Source: Stigonema ocellatum SAG 48.90 = DSM 106950 (GTDB lineage: Bacteria > Cyanobacteriota > Cyanobacteriia > Cyanobacteriales > Nostocaceae). From it: DNA of 64,000 bases. Positions 40,749 to 49,690 of this stretch are shown piece after piece. How positions within the stretch are numbered: the stretch's first letter is position 1; each line of letters opens with the position of its first letter. A model generated the notes under the pieces. It was not told where the DNA came from. It was given only the letters and a program-made list of their open reading frames with translations, and did not search any database. The position numbers were made by a program, and so were the translations under genes. Location: positions 62,001-126,000 of the forward strand of contig JADQBA010000006.1 in NCBI GenBank assembly GCA_016903675.1, given 5' to 3'.

Positions 40749-41477
40749 ATGAAAGCGGATGAACTTCTGAGTCGATATGCGGCAGCAGAACGAGATTTTC
40801 CCGATGTAGATTTATCTGCGATAAATCTGCGAGAAGCTGAACTAGTGAATGTCAATCTTAGTGGTGCTAACCTAAGGAATAGTGACCTGCGGGAAGCACG
40901 ATTAGGACAAGCAATACTTTTTCAAGCAAATCTTAGTGAAGCGAATCTGAGTGAAACCATTCTCTGGGGTACAGATTTGAGGGAAGTCAACCTGTGTCAA
41001 GCCCAGTTGCGGGAAGCAGACTTAAGTGGAGCTAAGTTGATTAGAGCTATACTCCAGAAAACAAATCTCACTAAGGCATTTTTGTGTGGAGCTAATTTGA
41101 GTCATGCAGACCTCTCACAAGCGATGCTATTTGAGGCAGACTTACGTCCTAGTTCCAAGCAACAAACTGATCTGGAATATAGTGATTTGAGTGACGCAGA
41201 TCTAAGCTATGCAAGAATGAATGGAGTCTTATTGCGTTACGCCAAATTGGATAGAGCTAGACTGTGTCGGGCAAGTTTAGGGGTTTTGTTAACTGATAAT
41301 TCATATCAAACAGACCTGAGTGAAGCTAGTTTACGGGAGGCAGACCTTAGTTATGCCGACTTAAGTGGAGCTAATTTGCATAATGCTGATTTACGAGGAG
41401 CTGACCTCACCCAAACCATCCTCACTGGTGCTAACCTTCAGGGGGCTATTATGCCTGATGGCACGATCCACCAGTAA
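40749..41477 (+). CDS. Pentapeptide repeat protein
   Basis: A 242-residue protein composed almost entirely of A(D/N)Lxx pentapeptides: about 35 units such as ANLRN, ADLSG, ANLSH, ADLSY. This predicts a right-handed quadrilateral beta-helix. The N-terminus LLSRYAAAERDFPDVDL is the usual entry segment. A good ribosome site (GGAGGT) precedes the ATG. The function is unknown; family members range from gyrase mimics to scaffold proteins. A smaller relative with the same entry segment is at 47429. Confidence 0.9.
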   Translation: MKADELLSRYAAAERDFPDVDLSAINLREAELVNVNLSGANLRNSDLREARLGQAILFQANLSEANLSETILWGTDLREVNLCQAQLREADLSGAKLIRAILQKTNLTKAFLCGANLSHADLSQAMLFEADLRPSSKQQTDLEYSDLSDADLSYARMNGVLLRYAKLDRARLCRASLGVLLTDNSYQTDLSEASLREADLSYADLSGANLHNADLRGADLTQTILTGANLQGAIMPDGTIHQ

Positions 41478-41484
41478 GGTGATA

Positions 41485-41642
41485 GTTCGTAGTAAGCACT
41501 TTAGTGCTAGAAAGTGAGCGATGAATCGCTCACTACGAACCTCTCAAAAGTAATCACATAAACCACCAGTAGTCTATTTGAAGGGTTCGTAGTTGCGCTC
41601 TTTGCGCTCTTGGAGTCAAGGACTAAAGTCCTTACTACGAAC
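41485..41642. repeat. Two family D hairpins upstream of coxB
   Basis: Both start GTTCGTAGT and end ACTACGAAC (41485-41540 and 41585-41642). Interiors differ: the first folds into two small hairpins (AGCACTTTAGTGCT and GTGAGCGATGAATCGCTCAC), the second shares AAGGACTAAAGTCCTTACTA with the 32374 hairpin. They lie between the pentapeptide gene and coxB. Confidence 0.65.
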
Positions 41643-41738
41643 TCCTCAACTCATCAGAATTAATGACTACGAGCTATTCAGGAAAGTCATACACAACTAA
41701 ATTAATTTGTAGGTTCTCTCATTACTAAAAAATATCAA

Positions 41739-42584
41739 ATGAAACAAATACCAGCCCCCCTCCTCAGCCTAATTGTTGGCATCTTAATTACTCTAATTAG
41801 CCTCTGGGTTGGGCAAAACCATAATTTGATGCCTGTACAAGCATCTGAACAAGCACCCTTGGTTGATAATTTTTTTAACACAATGGTGACAATCGCCACC
41901 GCACTTTTTTTAATTGTTCAAGGTGCAATTCTGCTGTTTGCAATCAAGTATCGCAAACGTCCTGGGGATGAAACTGATGGAGTCCCAATTGAGGGCAACT
42001 TTAATTTGGAGATACTGTGGACGGTAATTCCGGCGCTTATTGTCATCGGTCTAAGCATTCTCAGTGTTGAGGTGTATCAACAAATGGGTGGCTTTTCTGT
42101 AGGGGGAACGATGATGGCACACAATCATTCCGCGACTCTCGTTGCTCAAATGTCGGATGATGCAAATCCTGTAACCCGCAAGACTTCTCCTACCTACGGT
42201 TTAACAGGAACAGACCAAACGGAAGCCAAAGCCCCGTCCATGGTAATTAATGTTACTGGGATGCAATATGCCTGGATTTTTAACTACCCCGAAAGTGGCA
42301 TTGTCTCTGGGGAATTGCACATCCCTGTTGGCAAGGATGTACAAATTAATCTCGCTGCCCAAGATGTGATTCACTCGTTCTGGATACCTCAATTTCGTTT
42401 AAAGCAAGATGTCCTACCAGGAGAAAAATCAACGTTACGGTTTGTTGCCACGAAAACAGGTACTTTCCCGATAGTTTGCGCAGAACTATGCGGTTCTTAT
42501 CATGGCAGCATGAGAACGCAGGCGATTGTTCATACACCAAAAGAGTTTGAGCAATGGTTGGCAGAAAATAGTGCTACTGCTTAA
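41739..42584 (+). CDS. coxB: Cytochrome c oxidase subunit II
   Basis: A 281-residue membrane-anchored CuA subunit of an aa3-type respiratory oxidase. An N-terminal signal/anchor helix (LLSLIVGILITLISLWVG) is followed by a second TM pair (MVTIATALFLIVQGAILLFAI and LEILWTVIPALIVIGLSILS). The CuA site is complete: His in QDVIHSFWIPQF, then C-x3-C-x3-H-x2-M in CAELCGSYHGSM. The order coxB-coxA-coxC is the standard cyanobacterial one. Proximity to low-oxygen genes suggests a terminal oxidase for oxygen scavenging, possibly in heterocysts, but the sequence does not prove this. Confidence 0.95.
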   Translation: MKQIPAPLLSLIVGILITLISLWVGQNHNLMPVQASEQAPLVDNFFNTMVTIATALFLIVQGAILLFAIKYRKRPGDETDGVPIEGNFNLEILWTVIPALIVIGLSILSVEVYQQMGGFSVGGTMMAHNHSATLVAQMSDDANPVTRKTSPTYGLTGTDQTEAKAPSMVINVTGMQYAWIFNYPESGIVSGELHIPVGKDVQINLAAQDVIHSFWIPQFRLKQDVLPGEKSTLRFVATKTGTFPIVCAELCGSYHGSMRTQAIVHTPKEFEQWLAENSATA

Positions 42585-42595
42585 CAAACACTATC

Positions 42596-42835
42596 AACTA
42601 CTATAGGAATTTTATTTGAGATCGGGACAAGGAGGACAAGGGGGACAAACCGCTGCGCGGAAGTCAAAAGTATCAAGTCAAAAGTCAAAAGTATTAATTT
42701 TGACTTTTGACTTTTGACTTTTGACTTTCCCCGAAGGGGGCGGGTGTTTGTAACTCCTGCACGAATTGCTATAACAACCAACAACCAACAACCAACAACT
42801 AACAACTAACAACTAACAACTAACAACAAATTCAA
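42596..42835. repeat. Inverted heptamer STRR and family F repeat between coxB and coxA
   Basis: Copies of AAAAGTC-type heptamers at about 42661-42693 face their complement (GACTTTT units at 42699-42726), giving a foldback. A family F segment (GTTTGTAACTCCTGCACGAA) overlaps this, and a further array of AACAACC/AACAACT heptamers runs 42773-42830 up to the coxA start. The coxB-coxA gap is therefore much longer than usual. Confidence 0.8.
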
Positions 42836-42841
42836 TTTTTT

Positions 42842-44482
42842 ATGACCCAAACCGAAATTCCCATAGACAGCACAATTGTTGTTGACAGAATTGTGCCAAA
42901 AAAAGCGTGGAAATGGTATGAATATTTTACTTTCAATACTGACCACAAAGTCATTGGTATTCAATATCTGGTCACTGCCTTTATTTTTTATCTCATCGGC
43001 GGACTGATGGCAGTTGCCATGCGGGTGGAACTGGCAACACCTGACGCGGATTTTCTTGATCCCAGTCTTTATAACGCTTTTATGACCAACCACGGCACAA
43101 TCATGATTTTTTTATGGGTGGTGCCGAGTGCTATAGGTGGATTTGGTAACTTTTTGGTGCCATTGCTTATCGGTGCTAGGGATATGGCATTTCCGAGATT
43201 GAATGCGATCGCATTCTGGTTAAATCCTCCGGCTGGTGCGTTAATCTTAGCAAGTTTCTTGTTTGGCGGCGCACAATCTGGTTGGACTGCGTATCCACCT
43301 CTGAGTGAAATCACTGCAACTACCGCCCAGTCAATGTGGATTCTCGCCATTGCCTTGGTCGGAACCTCTTCAATTTTGGGTTCGGTGAACTTTATGGTCA
43401 CCATCCTCAAAATGAAAGTACCCAGCATGAAGTGGACGCAATTACCACTGTTTTGTTGGGCGATGGTGGCAACCTCCTTACTAGCGTTGCTTTCGACACC
43501 AGTATTAACAATTGGGTTGGTACTGTTGCTATTTGATATTAACTTTGGCACCTCTTTTTACAAGCCAGATGCAGGCGGTAATGTGGTACTTTACCAACAC
43601 CTGTTCTGGTTTTACTCTCATCCGGCAGTGTATTTAATGATTCTGCCAGTCTTCGGTATTATGTCGGAGGTTATCCCTGTCCATGCCCGTAAACCGATTT
43701 TTGGTTATCAGGCGATCGCTTACTCCAGTTTGACCATCTGTATCGTCGGTTTGTTTGTGTGGGTGCACCATATGTTCACCAGTGGCACACCAGGTTGGAT
43801 GCGCTTGTTTTTCACTGTCTCCACCTTATTTGTTGCAGTTCCGACAGGAGTCAAAATTTTTAGCTGGGTGGCAACACTTTGGGGCGGTAAAATTCGTTTC
43901 ACCAGTGCCATGCTGTTTGCACTTGGATTGTTGTCGATGTTTGTGTTTGGTGGAATAAGTGGCGTAACATTAGGTACTGCACCGTTTGATATTCACGTCC
44001 ATGATACTTACTATGTAGTCGGTCACTTTCATTACGTCCTTTTCGGTGGCTCCGTATTTGGTATCTATGCAGGCATTTACCACTGGTTCCCCAAGATGAC
44101 AGGACGGATGCTCAATGAGACTTTAGGCAAAATCCACTTCATCCTAACTTTTATTGGGACTCATCTCACCTTCTTACCCATGCATCAACTGGGTTTGCAA
44201 GGAATGCCACGAAGAGTTGCCATGTATGACCCGCAATTTACAAGCATTAACCAACTCTGTACTATTGGCGCATTTGTCTTAGGTATTTCAGTCCTTCCTT
44301 TCGCGATCAACATCATTTGGAGTTGGATGCGCGGTACTCCCGCAGGGGATAACCCCTGGAATGGCTTAACCCTGGAATGGACAACCGCTTCCCCACCCTT
44401 AATTGAAAACTGGGAAGTATCGCCTGTTGTGACTCACGGTCCCTACGACTACGGGAAAAACTCCACTGACCAAAACATATAA
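42842..44482 (+). CDS. coxA: Cytochrome c oxidase subunit I
   Basis: A 546-residue subunit with 12 predicted TM helices that carries heme a and the heme a3-CuB centre. Histidine ligands lie in TNHGTIMIFLW (low-spin heme), WFYSHPAVYLMILPVFG (CuB and the cross-linked Tyr position nearby), WVHHMFTSG (CuB pair) and VVGHFHYVLFGG (heme a3 and heme a). The K- and D-channel segments look normal. It is preceded by an STRR-filled gap and starts with ATGACCCAAAC; no strong ribosome site is visible because the STRR array ends just before it. Confidence 0.96.
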   Translation: MTQTEIPIDSTIVVDRIVPKKAWKWYEYFTFNTDHKVIGIQYLVTAFIFYLIGGLMAVAMRVELATPDADFLDPSLYNAFMTNHGTIMIFLWVVPSAIGGFGNFLVPLLIGARDMAFPRLNAIAFWLNPPAGALILASFLFGGAQSGWTAYPPLSEITATTAQSMWILAIALVGTSSILGSVNFMVTILKMKVPSMKWTQLPLFCWAMVATSLLALLSTPVLTIGLVLLLFDINFGTSFYKPDAGGNVVLYQHLFWFYSHPAVYLMILPVFGIMSEVIPVHARKPIFGYQAIAYSSLTICIVGLFVWVHHMFTSGTPGWMRLFFTVSTLFVAVPTGVKIFSWVATLWGGKIRFTSAMLFALGLLSMFVFGGISGVTLGTAPFDIHVHDTYYVVGHFHYVLFGGSVFGIYAGIYHWFPKMTGRMLNETLGKIHFILTFIGTHLTFLPMHQLGLQGMPRRVAMYDPQFTSINQLCTIGAFVLGISVLPFAINIIWSWMRGTPAGDNPWNGLTLEWTTASPPLIENWEVSPVVTHGPYDYGKNSTDQNI

Positions 44483-44487
44483 AAACT

Positions 44488-45105
44488 ATGGAAAGTTCAA
44501 CCATTGATACATCTCAAGTCGCTGAGATACCAACAGATGTTGCACATCAGGAAGAACATCCTGATTTACGCCTATGGGGGTTGCTAACATTCCTCATCTC
44601 AGAATCACTGATGTTTGGTACTTTATTTGCTACTTACTTAGTTTTGAAGGGATCAGCTACAGAATGGCCACCCGAAGGAACGGAAGTTGAGTTACTTGTC
44701 CCTGCAATTAACACGATTATTCTGGTTTCTAGTAGCTTTGTGATTCATCGAGGTGATACTGCGATTAAAAAGAATGATGTTCAAGGATTGCGTGTTTGGT
44801 ATGTTGTCACTGCCATCATGGGGACTGTGTTCTTGGCAGGTCAAATTTATGAGTACCTGACATTGGGTTATGGACTGGCTACCAATGTGTTTTCTAATTG
44901 CTTTTACCTGATGACAGGCTTCCACGGTTTGCACGTTTTTGTGGGACTGTTGTTGATACTGGGGGTGGTTTGGCGATCGCGTCGTTCCGGTCACTATTCC
45001 TCTCATCAACACACTGGTGTGGAAATGGCAGAAATTTACTGGCACTTTGTCGATGTTATCTGGATTATCTTGTTTGTCCTGCTGTATATCCTCACCAAAT
45101 TTTAA
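44488..45105 (+). CDS. coxC: Cytochrome c oxidase subunit III
   Basis: A 205-residue membrane subunit with five predicted helices: LRLWGLLTFLISESLMFGTLFATYLVL, LVPAINTIILVSSSFVIHRG, VWYVVTAIMGTVFLAGQIYEYL, YLMTGFHGLHVFVGLLLILGVV and YWHFVDVIWIILFVLLYIL. The family motifs ESLMFGTLF, GFHGLHVxxG and YWHFVDVIW are intact. It starts five bases after coxA. It completes a coxBAC oxidase; a heptamer array GGGAGTG (45120-45145) follows. Confidence 0.95.
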   Translation: MESSTIDTSQVAEIPTDVAHQEEHPDLRLWGLLTFLISESLMFGTLFATYLVLKGSATEWPPEGTEVELLVPAINTIILVSSSFVIHRGDTAIKKNDVQGLRVWYVVTAIMGTVFLAGQIYEYLTLGYGLATNVFSNCFYLMTGFHGLHVFVGLLLILGVVWRSRRSGHYSSHQHTGVEMAEIYWHFVDVIWIILFVLLYILTKF

Positions 45106-45200
45106 AAGTCGAAATTAAGAGGGAGTGGGGAGTGGGGAGTGGGGTGTGATTGGGTTTCCCTATCATTAAAAAATCCGGATTCCTATATACTATATTGCTC

Positions 45201-45839
45201 ATGGACATTGAAAATTTACGGCGAAATTATACACAAGCAGGTCTTAGACGCCAAGACTTAAAGGAAGACCCGTTTGAGCAATTTCAAATTTTGTTTCAGG
45301 AAGCTTGTGCAGCTAATTTACTAGAGCCAAATGCGATGATTTTAGCCACTGCCTCTGCACAAGCAGAACCTTCTTTGCGTACTGTTCTGTTAAAATATTT
45401 TGACAAAGAAGGATTCGTATTTTTTACGAATTATGAAAGCAAAAAAGCTCGCCAAATTCAAGAGAATCCCCAAGTATCGCTCCTTTTTCTCTGGTTACCA
45501 TTAGAATGTCAAGTTCAAATTATTGGCACTGCTGAAAAAATCTCTCCGGCTCAGTCACTCAAATATTTTGCAACTCGTCCCAGAAGTAGTCAAATCGGAG
45601 CTTGGTGTTCGCAACAAAGTACGATTATTTCATCACGTAAAATTTTGGAGATGAAATTTGAAGAGATGAAACAAAAATTTATGAATCATGAAGTCCCTTT
45701 ACCATCTGCTTGGGGAGGTTATCGTGTGATTCCTCGCAGTTTTGAATTTTGGCAGGGGCGTCCCAATAGACTGCACGATCGCTTTTTGTACTCCCGTCAA
45801 GATAACGGGTCTTGGGAGATTCAACGGCTAGCACCTTAA
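45201..45839 (+). CDS. pdxH: Pyridoxamine 5'-phosphate oxidase
   Basis: An FMN enzyme of 212 residues that oxidises pyridoxine or pyridoxamine phosphate to PLP. Conserved parts are MDIENLRRNYTQAGL, ANAMILATASAQAEPSLRTVLLK, GFVFFTNYESKKARQI, the FMN/PLP site RPRSSQIGAWCSQQS and the C-terminal PRSFEFWQGRPNRLHDRFLY. The frame extends upstream to 45150, but ATG 45201 gives the family start. It appears complete and free-standing; a repeat element follows three bases after its stop. Confidence 0.95.
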   Translation: MDIENLRRNYTQAGLRRQDLKEDPFEQFQILFQEACAANLLEPNAMILATASAQAEPSLRTVLLKYFDKEGFVFFTNYESKKARQIQENPQVSLLFLWLPLECQVQIIGTAEKISPAQSLKYFATRPRSSQIGAWCSQQSTIISSRKILEMKFEEMKQKFMNHEVPLPSAWGGYRVIPRSFEFWQGRPNRLHDRFLYSRQDNGSWEIQRLAP

Positions 45840-45843
45840 TGTT

Positions 45844-45966
45844 GTAGGACTTACGCATTGACGAAATAGAGCAATCCTATTTGAGATCCGAACAAGGAGG
45901 ACTTGGAGGACTTGGGGGACCAGGAGGACAAGGCAGAGGTGTCTGTAACTCCTGCACGGATTGCTG
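45844..45966. repeat. Solo family A end and family F element
   Basis: TAGGACTTACGCATTGACGA (45844 on) equals a family A terminus without its partner. AGCAATCCTATTTGAGATCC (45868 on) then begins a G-rich segment ending CTCCTGCACGGATTGCT (to 45963), with AGCAATCC/GGATTGCT as ends. Its right edge is fused to the nitronate monooxygenase fragment. Confidence 0.65.
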
Positions 45967-46622
45967 CCCGTCAAATCAGTCCAAATGGGGTGATTGGGAT
46001 TAACTCAATGGTGGTAGCGCGAGATCATGAAACTCTGGTACGTACAGCCGTGGAACATGGTGTGAATTTAGTGATTTCTGGGGCTGGTTTACCATTGCAT
46101 CTACCTGAATATACAGAGAGATATCCGGATGTAGCACTAGTGGCGATTGTTTCCAGTACCCGTGCTGCTAAGGTGATTTGCCGTTCGTGGGAACGTCATT
46201 ATGGACGTTTACCTGATGCCTTTGTGGTGGAAAACCCGAATACGGCGGGGGGTCATTTGGGTGCAAAATACCAAGAGTTAGGTAATGTTGCCTTAAATGC
46301 AGAGCAAGTCATCCCGGAATTGGTGGAATATCTGTGTTCGGAAGTGGGTGCTGATATTCCAGTAATTGCAGCAGGTGGAGTTTGGAACCGTGCTGATATT
46401 GATCGGATGTTGGCTTTGGGTGCCAAGGGGGTACAGATGGGGACTCGATTTATTACCACCGATGAATGTGATGCAGATATTCGTTACAAGGAGTTTCATC
46501 TTCATGCCAGTCCGGAAGATGTGGTAATTGTACCTTCTCCCGTGGGAATGCCAGGAAGGGCATTAAAAAATACCTTCACTGGCAGATCCCACGCGATTGC
46601 AAATCTTGGCGGCGATTTGTGA
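45961..46622 (+). pseudogene. Nitronate monooxygenase fragment, both ends lost
   Basis: The frame from 45903 is open, but homology starts only at AARQISPNGVIGINSMVVAR. It then has VNLVISGAGLPLHLPEY, VENPNTAGGHLGAKYQEL, DIPVIAAGGVWNRADIDRML and GAKGVQMGTRFITTDECDAD, the FMN-binding TIM barrel of nitronate monooxygenase/NPD proteins. The first strands are replaced by a repeat element and the C-terminus stops after GRALKNTFTGRSHAIANLGGDL, where the next fragment begins. It is unlikely to be functional, although the middle is well preserved and the frame is intact, so decay is recent. Confidence 0.75.
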
Positions 46623-46649
46623 CCTGGAACGCAGCGTGCAGGAAATTTG

Positions 46650-47108
46650 CGATCGCACCGGGCTGCAGTGCCGATTCTCACGCTGACACTGTGGGGTGAG
46701 CAAAGCAATGCTGCCGAATTACGCCAGATAGCCGCACAACTGGATGAACAAATTAAGCAAGTCCCCGATGTATCCGAAACAACTCTCATTGGAGGTCAAA
46801 AGCGCCAGTTGCGGGTTGAGCTTGATCCAATCCGGTTGAATGCCTTTGGCTTAACGCCTTTGGAGATTGCTCAAACGTTCCAATCTCAAAACACTGAACT
46901 GGCAAGTGGTGCTTTGAGTCAAAATAATCACTCCTTCCTAGTCAGAACGCAAAGCTTTATCCGCTCGGCTGAAGATGCTCAAGGATTGGTGGTGAGTGTT
47001 GTTCATAATCAGCCCGTTTACCTGCGAGATGTGGCAACGGTTACTGATGGGGCAGAGGAACCTGCCAGTTATGTGTTTTTTGGCCAGGGAGCAGGAAACA
47101 GACGGTGA
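46650..47108 (+). pseudogene. RND efflux transporter fragment (porter domain)
   Basis: About 150 residues: VPILTLTLWGEQSNAAELRQIAAQLDEQIKQVPDVSETTLIGG, RQLRVELDPIRLNAFGLTPLEIAQTF and QPVYLRDVATVTDGAEEP. This is the periplasmic porter region of AcrB/HAE-type pumps, which are normally over 1000 residues with 12 TM helices. It has no start of its own and directly follows the nitronate monooxygenase fragment, so it is an internal fragment left by rearrangement. Confidence 0.75.
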
Positions 47109-47175
47109 AACTTCTAGTCGGCGGTATGCCGACTTCAGCTATTAGCCGTGCGTAATTTATGACAAGGCATGTGGG
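47108..47175. repeat. Two-hairpin repeat, family G, copy 2
   Basis: TTCTAGTCGGCGGTATGCCG, ACTTCAGCTATTAGCC and GGCATGTGGGT match 14226-14290. The first stem (AGTCGGC/GCCGACT) is kept. The second is replaced by GCCGTGCGTAATTTATGACA, which no longer pairs well. Downstream to 47428 no gene is seen. Confidence 0.6.
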
Positions 47176-47428
47176 TTGCGTTTTGCACCAATGAAATAGC
47201 CCTGTTTTTCTAGTCATTCTCAAGAAGATTGCAAATTTGCCAGCCTTCACAGACAGGGTTTATTTGCGTTCACGAATCATGTAAGACCGCTACAATTAAG
47301 ATTAGAAAATCAATATGAGGAACTTGTGAGGATAATGGAAGAAAAGTATGTATAAAAGAGCGGGTGAATGGGAGCGCGAGTTGCCTGTGTTTAGCCTGAA
47401 AACCAGAGGCACGAGCCGTGGGTGTGGC

Positions 47429-47815
47429 TCATTCCTCTATAATCTGCATATCCGCCTTAACTGGATCAAAATCTAGGGGAAAATAGGTGCTGCGATCGTA
47501 GTCTGCTTTTTCCAAGTTCGCTCCTGTGAGATCAGCGTGGCGTAGATTAGCTGAAATCAACAAGGCTCCCCTGAGATCAGCATCACTCAGATTAGCTTGA
47601 CTGAGGTCAGTGTAGCTTAGGTCAGTTCCCCTGAGATTAGCACCCCTCAGATTCGCTTCACTCAAGTCAGCATAACTAAGGTCAGCACCTCTAAGGTTAA
47701 CACCTTGCAAATCGGCATTACCCAGTTCTGCTCTACTAAAGTCCCGTTTTCCCGCTGCATACTTCTCTACAAGGGTAGCCACATTAATGGGTTGTTGAGA
47801 ATTTACTTCAGACAT
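47429..47815 (-). CDS. Small pentapeptide repeat protein
   Basis: A 128-residue protein. The entry segment VATLVEKYAAGKRDFSRAEL is followed by about 14 pentapeptides (ADLQG, VNLRG, ADLSY, ANLRG and so on), ending with an acidic tail (DPVKADMQIIEE). The shape predicted is a short right-handed beta-helix. It resembles the larger protein at 40749 in its first 20 residues. The function is unknown. The gene stands alone. Confidence 0.85.
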   Translation of the reverse strand: MSEVNSQQPINVATLVEKYAAGKRDFSRAELGNADLQGVNLRGADLSYADLSEANLRGANLRGTDLSYTDLSQANLSDADLRGALLISANLRHADLTGANLEKADYDRSTYFPLDFDPVKADMQIIEE

Positions 47816-48407
47816 ATAACTTTACCGAAGAAGAATACACCTTGGGTATTCTGTGCGACTGGTAGATGAATCGTGGTTTATACCCCCTGATTCTAATCGT
47901 GGAGCATAACGAAAAGTTTTTCCGAGGCTTGAAACCCCACAACTCACTGGGAATGGGGTATTCTGACTCCTGGATTCTGACGAATGACTCCTTTTCATAG
48001 GTTGTCTCATCAGTACTTTGGGTTACTTCTCCACTACTAAAATTACATCACAAAGACTACTTATTCACACAATTTCCATAAGGAATCCTAAATCTTTTCT
48101 GAAAAATTTTAAGTGTAGGTAGGGGTCGGTGCACTGCCCACCATATCTGGGTTTCCTCTTAAGGAACACGAGTTGGAGGAGGGGGGGAGGGGGAGAGTTA
48201 GAGAGTTAGGGAATTGGTGTTTCTGTAATGAGTAACGGGTGGCGTCCCGCCTGTGGGGTGCTTTCAAGAAACACGAGTTGGAGGAGGGGGGGAAGGGGGG
48301 AGTGTCCGAGGGGGGGGAATTCGTGTTTCTTTCATTCGTAGCGGGTGGTGTGCCGCCGGTGGGGTGCTCTCAAGAAACTTGTCTCGTAGAGAAAGCGTCT
48401 CTTCGAT
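47816..48407. other. Gene-free region with half MITE and G-rich repeats
   Basis: At about 48075-48150 the left half of a family E element (CCTAAATCTTTTCTGAAAAATTTTAAG, then GCACTGCCCACC) is present. It is followed by a duplicated G-rich unit (about 48155-48250 and 48265-48370: ACACGAGTTGGAGGAGGGGG ... GCCGGTGGGGTGCTCTCAAG). Neither open frame on the minus strand looks like a protein. Confidence 0.5.
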
Positions 48408-48519
48408 AAATAAAGGTTTGTAGTAGCTCCGTGGGTGCCCTAAATATGAGCGCCCACGGAGCTACTATGAGCCAATACATAAATTCATATAGTTCGGTTT
48501 TTCAGTGCCGATCTTCTTA
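48408..48519. mobile_element. Hairpin element, family C, copy 3 with a replaced stem
   Basis: The flanks AATAAAGGTTTGTAGT and TTCATATAGTTCGGTTTTTC and the loop CCTAAATATGA match the copies at 15358 and 24677. The stem here is GTAGCTCCGTGGGTGC with its complement, unrelated in sequence to the GTTGCGCTTCAGCGC stem of the other two, yet still pairing over about 17 bp with one G-T. Confidence 0.75.
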
Positions 48520-48724
48520 CATATCCGACTGTCGGAGGAACCCGCACGTAGCGCTGATTGCCATAGGCTTGGTTCTTGGACTCAGCACCAAATGGTACTG
48601 GTAGGGGCGTATTGCAATAAGCCCAAATTTTTTACGTATAAGACACCGTGAATAATTACTATGTTGACTATATAGCTTCGACTCAATTATTATATAAATA
48701 TAAGTTGTATAGCGCAATTCCTAA

Positions 48725-49120
48725 ATGAAAAAATTTAAATATAGTAACAATATTGTTTATTCATGCAAGTACCATGTTGTGTGGACTCCTAAGTATAGGC
48801 GTAGTGTTCTTAAAGACGGCGTTGATTCAAGGCTTAAAGATTTGTTAGAACAAATAGCAAAAGAAATACATGTCGATATCATCGAGATGGAAATAATGCC
48901 TGACCATGTTCACTTACTAATCGAGGTAGACCCCCAGTTCGGTATTCATAAAGCGGTTAAGCGGTTTAAAGGTGCAACATCCAGATACCTTAGGCTTGAA
49001 TTTCCACACCTAAAATCGAAACTTCCAACCCTGTGGACTAACTCTTACTTCGTGTCCACTGTTGGGGGTACACCATTGGATATGGTAAAATTATACATCC
49101 AAAATCAGAAAGAAGTTTAA
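48725..49120 (+). CDS. tnpA: IS200/IS605-type Y1 transposase (TnpA)
   Basis: A 131-residue HUH single-strand transposase. It has KYHVVWTPKYRR, the HUH motif in MPDHVHLLIEV, KAVKRFKGATSRYLRLEFP, LPTLWTNSYFVSTVGG and the catalytic tyrosine in KLYIQNQKEV. Length and motifs are complete, so it may be active. No tnpB is present, as in IS200. The sequence after the stop (ACTTACCCCATAGCTAGAAG) could hold the right-end hairpin, but element ends were not located with certainty. Confidence 0.9.
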   Translation: MKKFKYSNNIVYSCKYHVVWTPKYRRSVLKDGVDSRLKDLLEQIAKEIHVDIIEMEIMPDHVHLLIEVDPQFGIHKAVKRFKGATSRYLRLEFPHLKSKLPTLWTNSYFVSTVGGTPLDMVKLYIQNQKEV

Positions 49121-49216
49121 CTGGGGACTCAAGACCTTGCGGCACTTACCCCATAGCTAGAAGCTATTTGCTCTGCGTGCTATGAGTTTAGGTCAAAAAT
49201 TTAGATATAACTTGGA

Positions 49217-49690
49217 ATGAGGAAAAACCTAATGCGATTACTACTAACGGGAGTGATTGTCAGTTTCGGACTGTTACCAGTGTTAGTCACTCAAGCACAA
49301 CAGCAGGTATCTGATGCCCAAGTTGCTGCGATGGTAGAAGCACTACGACGGGCTGCACCGCAAACCAACTCCCCAAACGATGGACTTTACAGCGAATGGA
49401 AAGTGCAACCAGAAACTCTCAAAGGCTGGTCCAGATATTGTCTCAAACAAGAATTAACACCGACCCAGTTTGAAAAAACCGCGATCGCACGCAAAGTGGT
49501 TTCGTGCATCACGCGCCGTGAGTTAGACAAGCAGTTGCACGCCACTAAAAATAACGAAACTGCCGCTGTGCGTACCGTCGCCTGTTGGTGGATGACTGGC
49601 AACTACACAGGCTGCAACAGTGGCTTCACATCTGACTACGTCCAAAAAGTTGTCGGCTTTTACCAGCAGCAGCGTCGAGAACCTTCATAA
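49217..49690 (+). CDS. Secreted protein of unknown function
   Basis: A 157-residue protein with a clear signal peptide (MRKNLMRLLLTGVIVSFGLL ... VTQAQQQ; cleavage likely after TQA). The mature part is mostly helical, with four cysteines (RYCLKQELTPTQFEK, VSCITRREL, VACWWMTGNY, GCNSGF) that could form two disulphides. I have no family name. It appears intact, with codon use like the genome, and is probably periplasmic. Confidence 0.65.
   Translation: MRKNLMRLLLTGVIVSFGLLPVLVTQAQQQVSDAQVAAMVEALRRAAPQTNSPNDGLYSEWKVQPETLKGWSRYCLKQELTPTQFEKTAIARKVVSCITRRELDKQLHATKNNETAAVRTVACWWMTGNYTGCNSGFTSDYVQKVVGFYQQQRREPS

Noticed and set aside
47822..48010. 62-codon minus-strand frame upstream of the pentapeptide gene
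   Set aside because: No ribosome site, no domain, Arg/Ser-rich composition of random type.
48517..48717. Minus-strand frame before tnpA, including a stretch reading PLPVPFGAES then YGNQRYVRVPPTVGY
   Set aside because: The stretch looks protein-like and may be the end of a lost secreted protein, but it is under 45 residues, has no start and I could not assign it.
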